From assembly GCF_029227915.1 (NCBI RefSeq), contig NC_079889.1, positions 10,540,001 to 10,604,000 of the forward strand: 64,000 nt of DNA, in the 5' to 3' direction. The notes beneath the pieces are model-generated. The model worked only from the letters and a program-made list of their open reading frames with translations. It searched no databases and was not told the origin of the DNA. The number at the start of each line of letters is the position of its first letter. Position 1 is the stretch's first letter. Origin of the DNA: Hydractinia symbiolongicarpus (Eukaryota; Cnidaria; Hydrozoa; Anthoathecata; Hydractiniidae). The translations under genes and the position numbers were made by a program. Positions 12,406-24,500 of this stretch are shown here, piece after piece.

Positions 12406-12505
12406 CTAGTTGTCTTGAGCTTGATTTGAGCAAGGTAGAAGCAGTAAGGTATTTTCAACATGCCCCTGAGTAATGGTAGTGTGTACACCGGGTTGAGGAT
12501 TATTT
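12406..12505 (-). CDS. Candidate terminal exon of the death/helicase gene
   Basis: The ankyrin exon ends at a donor with two bases of a codon. This stretch has an acceptor (aaatttcag), supplies the one base needed and stays open for 32 codons to a TAG at 12406-12408. It shows no domain. The choice rests on phase and splice signal alone, across an intron of about 1.8 kb that contains Helitron-like repeats. Confidence 0.35.
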
Positions 12506-15500
12506 CTGAAATTTCGAGTTCCTTTTCGAGCACATTGTCTATCTCCACTCACACCTGTTTTTATTCTTTATTATTTTGTGATGCAAACAAAATATGATAA
12601 AATGTTGGTCACAAATTTTATCACGAGCAAAAATAAATCCATTTAGAGCGTATTTTGGTCAAGCTTAATAAAGATATGATCAATGAGTTTGTTGTTTTAA
12701 AGAAAGGTTGTCGCTTGTTTCAAAACATTTTTTGCGGATGTTTTTCTCATTTGTGAATACATAGATATTCACTGTTACTTTATTTATACAACCAACCTAG
12801 CCAAAACCAACCTAGAATTTATTTCACCAGTCTTCAGAAATAATGCATCTTAATTATGTTTTACGACTAGCTAAAATTGTATATTTACATTTTTTGCATA
12901 AGTATAAAACTCCAATTTGTTAAAAAATAATAATGTCAAATAATTTATTCTTAGGTAAAATATCGGAGCACTTCAAATATTATAATTAAATTCTTTATAT
13001 TCACAACATGTGCCAGTGTTAATTTAATGTTTTTAAACCAATCGGTTCTTTTTTGCAATAATCAGGTTTAAAATAAACATTTTCAGTACAAAAAACATGC
13101 AAAATCAACTTTGTAATTAAAATTCTCGCCTAAATTTTCCTGTATTACAAAAAGCTTGAGATGAAGGATTTATTAATGAGAAACTCTTCAGACAGTCTGG
13201 AAAGTATTGTGTTTTTCGAACATTCTAACAAAAATTGTTTCCCAACGCATTCAGATGGTAGACTTGAAGTAGCGTAAAAAATTTGATCATTGTTTTCTAA
13301 AAATAAAATAATAAACTAAATATTTCATCGATAAAAGAAGGAAAAAAACAAGAAATAGAATTTAATCAAATCCATGGTCATCCTTACCTAGCAGATTTTC
13401 TTTGTTAGTTTTGCGCAATTAAATAATCTCTATTCTCCTGATTTTTTTCTCGACCTAAAAGGAAGATTGATACGGTATAGCTTTGTATATGATTTTGTTA
13501 CGGTTTTCCAATCATTCGCATTTTAATCATTATTTTTCAATCAAAAATAGATTCCCAATTACTTTTAACACACTACCTAACTTGGGTACGAGGTTGTGTT
13601 TTTACCACCACTCACTTATAGTTAAGTCTTCTTCTCCTAAATATGTTTTTAAATCTTTTCTTGTTTCCTTGGTCCAGGTTGCAATTCTCTATCTGTTTAA
13701 ATGTAACTAATTCTTATTCTTTGTTTATATTGAGAATTTTAAGTTTAATTTAGAATAACTTATATAAGAAGGTGGAGAACCCGTGGATAAATCCACGGGT
13801 TCACCTGTCCTTTATTTACCGCATTTCGTGTGTCTCGTTACTGCGGTTACCATTTTGTGCGACAAGCAGGTATTATAATATATAGACTAGTCGTTAACCC
13901 GTGGAAAAATCAACGGGTTCGCCCGTCCATTATATTTACCCGTCTCAACAAACTGGATAAGAATATATCGCATTTGATATTCGTGTTTCCGTAACATCAT
14001 TTTCTAACTCAGGGGGGGTCAGCGCAGAGACAGACAGACAACGGCTATTATTATAGAGACTAGTAGAAAGCTTGTATTTCATGTTTCCGTAAGACGACTT
14101 TTTTCTCGCACACAAACAGACAGACAAAATAGGGCTATTTTTAAAGAGACTAGTCGGTCTCCCGTGGATAAACACAAAAGGTTCGCCGTCCCTTTATATA
14201 TAGCATTTCGTGATTCCGTAACATGACATTTTCGACGGAATACGGCCATTATTTTTGAGTTTTGTTGTTTATTATTTTTATATTAACACATTACGTTTCA
14301 AAAGTACTTAAAACTTACTTTTCGTAATCTGTAATCTTCAATCTAATTATGTCACGATTTTGTTTATTATCTCCTCTTCCAGCCATATCATACGCAGTTT
14401 GTCCATTTTTGCTTTTAATCGCCACATCAATATTAGTGTGACGCAACAAAACATCAACACATGAGATGTAACCACGAAGTGAGGCCAAATGTAATGGTGT
14501 CCAGTTGTTAACATTTCCACGGTTGATGTATGTTACGTCATGACGACATAATGTGTTTAATATTGTGTGACGATCGTTTCTCGCAGCGTAATGATAACTG
14601 TTCAATTCGTACTTCTTTTCAAATGCCCAAACATCACATCCATATTTGATGAGAAGTTTCACCATTGATGAATTGTCGGTGTAACGTGCTGTCCACATCA
14701 ATGGCGTGTCTTCCTCTTCATCTCTCATATGGACGATGTTTGGGAGGATGGAGAGAAGTCTTTGAAATTCGTCAATATTTTCATCTCTAATAAGTTTCTT
14801 GATATCTAAAAACAAAATAATAAATGAATGAAACGATGTGAATTCACGAATGGACAAAAATATAAAATTGAAAGAAATTACAAAAGATTAAAACATTCTA
14901 TAAATATAAAATAGTTAAAAGGGAATGTTAATATACCAAACAAGAGTGAAAAAAATTATTTGCAGGTTAATTTGTGCAAGCGTAAAAAGAATTACGTAGA
15001 TATTTATTTCGTAAGAAGAAGTTAAATAACGGAGAAAATACAGGATGGTACAAATAATAAATTTTTTTTATAAACAAATAAAATTAAAATTTTAAAAACA
15101 CTACTTTAATGACGTTATCGTGTATGGTATAATGTTTGTTATTTTGTTCAACTAGTCGTTAGCCCGTGGAAAAATCCACGGGTTCGCCCGTTCTTTTTAT
15201 ACAGCATTGCGTGCGTCTTGCTATCTGCGCAGCTAAGCTATCATTTTGCGTGACAGACAGACGGATGGACGGACGGACGGACGTCCCCAAGACTTGTGTG
15301 ACAAGCAAGCAAGTAGAGCAATGCTATACGTATCTCTAGCGATAATGTAACATAGTTACAGTCGGAGGGAAAGAAGAGCCAGCCGTTTAGATGGAATCCC
15401 CAAGGATGTTAAAACTTCCCGTTACTTACATACTTGCTTACTCATAGATACAGAATTGCTGGAAAATGATTACGACTTACCAGCAAAGACATCTGAGCAT

Positions 15501-18500
15501 TTTCTTTTGTTACTAAAATATATACATAAGAGTAACAATAAATATTGTAACTATAAAATGTTATATTTAAAGTTACAGTAACTCATGGCATCGCTTAAAC
15601 ATTGGACAGATTAAAAAACTAACATTGAAATGGCCCCTATGGGATTTCGTTTAGAGACAATTATAGTTTGTGTGTTTGAGTTGTCCCTTGTGGTGCGCTA
15701 ATGTCATTGTGTGTGTTAGTCGTGCGTATCGTAGCTGTGCAGTAATTGTTATGTTTTTGTGTCACTTTTGTGTATAAAAAAGAGTTGTATTTCTGTGTAA
15801 AACAGTTGCTTAGCGTTGTGAACAGCGAGAACAGTTTACTACGGATTTTGAGGATTTGTACTTTATTATTGGAAAGAAACTGTTGAATCTTACAAAATTC
15901 TGTCTTTTTATGTGAACCGAACAACAACGCGCAGTAACAAACATCTTGTGCTTTTTCTTCTGAAGCTTCTATAATTCTCTACTATAGTCAATATATTAAA
16001 ACGTGAAAACAATCTCGCAACGAGGGGCATCACATAACTAAAAATTTATTTTTTATCCTTTTGTACGATTATATTTTAAATTTCTTGAAAGTAATTACTT
16101 ACTGAAAATATTCGACTACTTTATCCTCTGAATGATCCAAACTGCTAACAGCAGTCACAGAAAACATGTATCGGGAGACGAGTTTTAAGTTCTTTACTGT
16201 ACACGGTGATTGACGAGTTCGGCATACTTCATACCAGTCACTGTTACTGTGTGTTTCTTTTGCACGTATTATATAAGTAAACCCTTCAGCTTCCCAATTT
16301 AACGAACATTCCTTTTCATTCTTGTATGAACACTTTAAATTCTTAACTGAATCTGTAATCTGAAGCCTATAAATGAGAGAGAGAAATTACAATTTTTTTT
16401 ACCCTTTCATTCTCATAATGGAAAGTTAAAATTCAAGAGAAAGGTGCCATGAATTGAGTTCAAAGAGGTTTTTAAATACAAGTTACGAATGAAGGATATA
16501 CTCTTTGCTATTTAAGTTGGATGTAGATGAAGTCATTGTTTTTAATAAGTAATAAGGCACTTTAATCCCTCTTTTGAGATATGCCAAAATAAACGAGTTT
16601 GTGCGTGTGTTGTAAGCATGACCCTGAGAAAGAAAAAAGGTGACAAATGTGTACAAACTGATATCAATGTAACAAAAGCACTGATCAAAGAAAAACCTGT
16701 CGGACAAAACACACGTTTAAAGTTAATGTTCCATGCGTAACGGAAAATTCTGTAGAATTCAATGTGAAATACTTTTTGAATCTGAAATTATAAAGAAAAG
16801 TAGACAGTTGGCGATATTCAGCATCTTTAGAAGTCTTAGCAGGTTTAACTGTTTGCGAATTTCTGCAAAAAAACCTCATCATTAAAAGCAAATTTTGATT
16901 TGTCTTAAAGCATGAGCCTTGTTGTCGAGTATTTATTTTTATCGAATAACATTAAACTCAGTATTTTAACCCTTACAGTAAAATTTTTTCGTAGTTAAGG
17001 TTTCTGAATTAGGAAAAGGTCAATATCCTTTTATTATCTGAATAGAAATTCAAAGGTTTGGCTTGTTTAAGTTTGAACTTAATATTGAAGTCTATTCGAA
17101 GAGTTTTTCGACTTTAACTTTGCGTAAGAAAACTTGTAACCAAAACAGATTCTATTCACAACTATAAAAGGTGATTGAAGAATCCTTACTGTTTAAGCGC
17201 AGTTGCATCCATGTTTATATTTCTTGGTATGTCTTTAAATGGCACTTCTACGTCTTTCAATACATCCAGGTATTCCCGATATGTCTTAGATTGGACATTA
17301 ATCTGCAACTTTTCCTTAACAATAGAAATTTCTTCATCATCAAGAGAAATACTACTCCATTGATTACGTTGAAGCAACCCATCATCTTCCACCTCATCCA
17401 GAATCTTGCCTATTGAAGATTCACTCTTTTGCAAGTTGAAAATGGTTCTAAAACCCCGTTTCTTTTTCGATTTAAGCGGATCATTTATCCCAATTATTAA
17501 TAAATCGTCCTGGCATCGCGTCATACATTCAAGCGTTAAATGCTTAAGCTTTGTGGCAGCTGGATCAATAACAACCATGACTTTATCAGCTTCATTACCA
17601 CGACTTCCAACATAATTTGTCAACGTGCATTTACTCTGTGTAAGGGAGGCCAATTCTCCAGTTTTACCTGTAGGTTGCCAATCTGAATAATCAATATATT
17701 CAATGAAATCGATATTCAGAAGTTTTAGCACACTTTTCATGACAAAATAATGAAATGGCGTATTGCACAAAACAAGAATTCTGATACTATTTTGCGAAAA
17801 CCAATTTTTTAGTAGTATGGCTAGTTTTGAAGTCAAATCATGTGATAACGACTGCATTGAAAAGTCATTTTGCTCTACAAATGTGACATATTTAGGAATA
17901 CATCCGGTTATATTGTGACCAACAGAACTTGTTTCGGGATACTCATATTGTGTCAAAGTTTTTCTGGATTTATGTACTAGAACCTGGTTTGTATTCGCTG
18001 CAATGACTTCTATATCAAGTGGTCTTTCCAACAGCGATTTTTTATGTATACTGAGACTGTGTGTTGCTGGAGATGTTTTACGGTCGTCAGGATATTCATT
18101 AATGTCAAGTGAAGGACCTTTGGTCATATTTAGTAGGCTTGATTCTTCTGGGTGTGTAGTACTATATTTTCCAGTGAAATTTGTCGCTGATAGTTTAAGG
18201 TCGTTATTACGTTTTCCATCATGCGGATGTATATCGACAGCCGCCTGCAGCAACATTGTGTTAGAATCAAGTTGCCTTGGTTGATATATAACACTGTTTT
18301 CTTCACATATTTTTTCTCCGATAGCTTTGGTTAATTTGAATATCTTTTCTGTTGTTCTCATGCATTTAGTCAGCTTAAAAATTTTCATACCTGTTTCCTT
18401 GTATCTGTAGCTGGAGTGTGGTTGTTTCTTTTCCTTCGAAACAAACGTTCGTTTTTTGCTCAATGAATGAGGTAATATAGTGACATGAGATTCTATTAAT

Positions 18501-21500
18501 TCTTTTCTCTGTAATGTTTCTTTGAGTTCTGTTGCAGCTTCAAAATCAAGCTGCTCGCCATCAAACTCATCAACGCATAGATGAAATACTGTTTCTGGAT
18601 ACTTTTGAATTAGCTTTATGATAAAAACTGATAACGAAGGTAAACTTGTAAGATTTAAATGTGCACACATATCAACTATGTTAAAGATGTGAATCTTTAC
18701 CAAATAATTTTTTTGAATAGTTTTAACAAACTTTCTAATATCGTGTACGAGCATGCTACTTAAGTTCCAGCAAATGTAATATATTACAGTTTCTTTATCA
18801 GCAAATTCTACAAGATCTTTGATTTGATAAAGAGCTAATAAAGATTTTCCAGATCCGAAATTACCAAATATTATCTTCTTCTTTTCGTCGCTGTATAATA
18901 TTTTGAGTTGTTCAATATTCAGCATTAGTGATTGAATCTGTTCAGCTGGTTGAGATGTTATTGCGGGAACATAATTTCTGATCGACTTTCTTGTAGCAAG
19001 GAAACCAAATATATTACTTATTATTCTCATAAATGTTAAGTTTCGGTCGGTGCTACACTTAGAAGCGTGGCAAAAGTCTGTTAAAATATTGTTAAGTCGA
19101 ATTGTTAAATTTTCTTTGTTTTTCATATCGTTCTTGTATAAAATGTAACACATTCCACAGATTAAAGAATCCTTACAATTCGTCAGATTTGGTGCTGCAA
19201 TAATATTAAGGAATGTTTTATTTTTATTTATCAACAACTGTTTGTTTAGGAAAAGCAAGGCCTTAATATCATTTTCACCAAACCTAATTTCGTCCTCCAA
19301 ATCACAGAAGTTTTCAGATTTTAAATATCTAATGTTGACGAAAATTAAAGGGTTGGGAAAGATAATTAGTATCCTGTTCTGATAATTTCCATGATTTTTG
19401 ACCGCAGAATATTTTAGGAAATTTAAATGCTCCTCGGTATTATAACTTGTAATGACGCCAACATTTTCTTTCTCCATTAAAACGTTTTTGAGTAGGTAAG
19501 CCAACTCAGATATCTTGTTTCCCTTTCTGTATGGTGGAAATTGTATGGCTTCTGTAATGTGCGTTGCATCTTTTAAAGAAAAATACGTGCGGAGATATTC
19601 CCAACATAACGCATACCATTCGTTGCGTGAAAGTTTCGTTCTGTGATTTCCTCCATTAGAGATATATTCTACTATAGCGTTGGTCTCTTCAACATTTTGT
19701 ATCTTGTGTAGGAATTCCAAAATATCAGTATACCCATGCGTTATAACCTGAATGTTTTCAATTTGACAAGAATGTAGATGAGGTGTATCTATATAAAAAA
19801 AAATATATATAAATTAGCAAGTAAAAAAGTTAAACATCCCTAAGGATTCCTTCCTAATGACTGGCTCTTCTTCCTCTCTGAGTGCAACTATGTTACATTA
19901 CCGCCAGAGATGCGTGTAGCATTTATCTCACTTACTCGCCTAACACACAAGTTGGTTGGCGGTTAGTAGATGGCACCAAATGGAAAATCTCCTTTTTAAA
20001 GTTAATTATATAATAGGTGATTATAACTTTCAAGTTGTATTGTATAAAATTCGTCGTAACAACGGTTTAAGATGCATTCACGTAGGCTCATATCAGAGAG
20101 ACTTTAAAATTTGTTCCGAATAATACGAACACAAGATGTCAAGCATTCCAAAAATCGAATGTTTAATGGATATATTCTATCAGAACCTTGTAGATCAATA
20201 ATGAACTGCAAATATAACCAATTGAAAGTAAATTATAAACTGTACCTTCTATTGGTATAGATATGTTTACCACAGGATCATCAAGTGTTGATATTTCTAA
20301 CTTGTCCGGAGTAAAATAGTTGTTTTTAAAAACTTGAATCAGCATTTTGTCACCACATACTTCTTCTTTGTATTCACTCTGTTTTTCCAACTTCCTAACT
20401 TCATTTTCTGAGTGACTTGTAATGGTTATGTTCGGTATAGGCGAGATAAGTGTGATAATAATGTTTTCATTGCAGTCTTTGTGAGTCTGATATCTAAGCA
20501 TAAAAGGTGAAAAACTTCATAATGCATATCAAATTTGATTTTAGAGTTCTCTTTACTTAATTATGTTATAAATGATATAGAATACAACAACATAAACTTC
20601 TCTTAATGCATTTAATTACAGTATTTAATTACGGTATTAGTAAAATACCTTATTCAAGGACTTAATTCTCTAGTTTTCTCGTTTAAGATGTTTAACCTTA
20701 GGTAATAGCTGTGTACAATTGGGACAAGAGGAGCAATAAAATTGGTGGCTCGTAAGTAAACCGCATTCTTTTGGGTTCCAGCAAATCTGATTAAATTTAT
20801 TTCTGAAGGTCGGCGCTTGATACAATAAACGCCGGTGGTAAAACAAAATATACAGTTCATCATTGACTTTCATGAAAAAGCAAAAAGTAAAAAAGTGCCC
20901 ATATAACAAGTAAGAACATTACGTGTTATATGGGCACGTTAGTGGTGGTAAATTCAGAAAAGGTTTATATGGTGCTAAAGGACAATATATTTTGAAGATA
21001 TTCCATATGCCTTAGAAGTTGGTCTAGTATTAGAAGATGTGGCCTACGTCAATCTACCTAGGATTAAAATACTTGTTATTTTTCTGTGGAATAAGATATT
21101 TTTAGAATTTAAATTATTCATATGTAACTTATATTTTTTTCCTGCTTGCTTAATCCAAAGATGTACACCTCTGTATGAAGATATGTGCTTTTGTAATATA
21201 GTTTAATACAAAATGACAAACTAAATAAGATGAACAAAAAATAGATAATAGATAAAACACATACCTAGGTATGGCAACAGGAAAACCTAAAAAACGTTGA
21301 ACGATGAAAGTTAAAACGCACAATAGAAAAAACTATTCCTGTTCAGCAAAAAAAGGCAATATTTAAGGAGGCATTTTTGCTCACTTTAGTATGTATTCCC
21401 TTCTCTCGTGTAGTATCAAACTAAAGTTTGATATTTTAAACAAAGATCCAATAGACAGGTTCGTAGCGGGCATCCATTTTAGGGGGAGAAGGGGATGGGG

Positions 21501-24500
21501 TGGTGAATTAAGAGCATATTTAATGACATAGACAGAAGTTACACATATATAGTCCACGGAATATCCAATTACTCAAGTAGAATTTGATCATATTCAATAT
21601 CAAATATAAGACAATTTTCATGTATTCATCCAACTGAAAACAATGTAGTCAAATCAAATTTTTATAACATTCTCCAGTTAAATAACAGAAACCTTTTTAA
21701 CCTCAGCGGAGAAGGTGATAAGCCTTATTTTTTATGGCTTAATGCAAGTTTACTAGGTCCACAGAAACTAAATTAGTAAAATATGCATCAAGACGTTTAA
21801 AAGTAAATGCTGACATCACCATTTCTTCAAAAGAAAAGCTAATTTCTATTCTTTTCCTAAGAGGGGAAAACTAAATAAGCTGGATGTTCCAAATGAGTCA
21901 TTTCAAGAAGTTAAAAAATGGACGGAAGGTTAGAATACGCACTTCCGTTACAAAAAAAATTAAAAATTAACTATAAGGACCACAGGGTAACTTTAGAACC
22001 ACAGCTTTTTTTTCAACATTTAAGAACCTGGAAAGATAATACATTTTTGTGTCTAAACATATTTCGTGTCAAGTTGACATAGTTGGTGTAACTACTCACC
22101 ATCACACTCGTCTTTACCTACAAAAAAAAATAATAAGCGTTACGAACATTGAAATTTGCATCGCACAGACAAGTGAATCTCGTGAATTGACGTCAAATTT
22201 TTTTGCTATAAAAGACAGTTCGACATTGTTGATTTTAGGCTGTGTTGCAAGTTCTAAAACTGTTCATACAAGTTCTTATTATATTTCAACAAAAACAAGA
22301 TTTCGGAACGTAATTTGGGGAGTGTATACCAAACCGTAAATTTATTGAAATTGGTGAAGGTTTATTAAATAAAGTTACGGAGATGTTTTAACAGATGTAA
22401 TCAAAACAAATTGAGAGCTACATACCTTCTATGTCGTGAACTAATTTCTCGTGAGATAAAAACAAGAGGACTGATTTTAAATGATTCCAAGTGCGACCTT
22501 TAACCTCTGTTTTGTCATCCCAGCTTCTCAGAACATTGTACAGCACATTTTTATTTTTAGTGGGATCTTTTTTTAGTTTAAAAATCTCATTGTAAGGTAA
22601 AAGAAAATGGGCGATGTAGTTTGTGTTCATCACAGCGTCATCGGCAATTTTATAATATAATTTCTTGCGATCTGCCGTTTCAAATGGAATTGAAGAAGAA
22701 TTTGATCCAACTAAAATGAAACAAATGAAATTACAAGACGTACTTTAAGAATAGAAACTTTCGCGTATTAAAAACGAGAAATTTATGGAAAAAAATTTCG
22801 CGAATCGAAGAAAACAGTTATTTTCGCGCGAAACGAAGAAAACCTTCGCAAATGAGGGATAAAAGATATATAACATCCATACATGTGTCATTTGATTTCT
22901 TTGATAACAACAAACTTCAGGAAGAGGCTGTGTTTACATGTATATTTTGAGGGCAAAGACGAAATGACTGCCATCTCACCCGAAATCATGTAAACATGTA
23001 TAAAGAAATGAGACGGGATAAAATTTAAACTTCGCCTCTGAAATAAAGTTTATGTGAAGCCTGCCTAAGACGATGTTTGACAGATAGTATAATAAAACAA
23101 TTACCATTTCTAAAAGGATGATTTCTCAAGTTCTCACACTTTATTTGAAATTGACGAAAACATTCTTTTAAACAACTGTTAACCTTTTGTACAATATGAT
23201 TAAGGTCACTATCAGTGTTCTTGCTAAACAACCAAGATGATACACATTCTAACACTGGATGGTCATACTGTAGTGAAGATGCAAATATGTCGTCAACTGT
23301 GAAAGATTCTCCATCGTATAACAAGATACAAAATCTCTTTCCTTCTTCCCTTTCCTCTGTGAAATGTCTTGATAATTTATATGCCAGAAACAACTGTTCT
23401 AAATACCAAAAAATATTTATACGCGTTTTGGGTGCGTAATATTTACTTTGTAATCTCACATACTTTGTTACTGAAGTGTGAAGTAGTGGGAACAGGTTAC
23501 TTAAAATTACAAAGAAAATTTATGCCTGGTTTGACTATTTATGCATTTATAGTTTCATAAAAGCAATATTTGGCCTTTTCGGTTTAAATTTATAGAACAA
23601 ATAAGTTAAAAACTAGTGTAACCGATAGTAATATTATGGATTACATTACTGATAAATCTGAGGAAAAGAGGTATTGTTAAGCAGTCTTCAAATTTATTAA
23701 CGGAGATTTCAGTGGCTTGGGACCTTTTTTCTCTTTTTCGAGTAGAAGTAGTGGGAAAACCATAAAAACAAAAGGCAAAGAATATATAAAAATGAAGAAT
23801 AATTCCTGTTCCGTTTGTGTGACTGTAAGAAGCAAAAGGAGAAAATACTTTCTACAATTTTCCCGAAGAGCGTAAAACATCCACAAAAAATGCATATTGA
23901 TTTTTTAATACTTTTTGTTTACATTTTTAGTTGACTAGGTCACAAATTATGTGATGAAATTGGCACTTTCATTAGCTAAAAATTTTAATGTGTGCCTATT
24001 AATTTTTGCACGGAAAAAAATTTGCCAGTTTCCCTCAGAAGTAATCTGTCCATGTTTAATTTAAAATAATCCTTGCGCAAGTCACGATTATTTTTCCCAA
24101 GTGCATGAAACAGGATACAGTCTATTTCATTTGCTGTTTTCTATTAAAATCAAAAATTTTATTTCTAACAAAAAAGTGCTACTTTACTGAATGCTACTTC
24201 CCCTTTGTCAGTTTTATTTTTAAAGATAAGTAAACAGGGGGTGTCATTAATACAGTAATTTTGTCGGTACGTGGGAGGCAATGTAGAACGCTGATTTTTG
24301 CTTGAGAATTAACTGCTCAAACATGTCACATTTGCTTTGTTTTTTTGTATGCTTTTGCAAAGAACTTTTTTTAAAACAAAAATAGTCGCGATAACAAAGT
24401 TCTTTTTGTTTCTGTAAAACATTTGGTTTAAGTTAAAAACTTGACTTTACAAAGTCATGCATAATTAACTTTTATTATTGACCTAAGCGCGTAAAACAGA

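Noticed and set aside
20654-20863. 69-codon minus-strand frame
   Set aside because: Out of frame with the phase-consistent candidate exon at 20824-20866 and without a recognisable domain.
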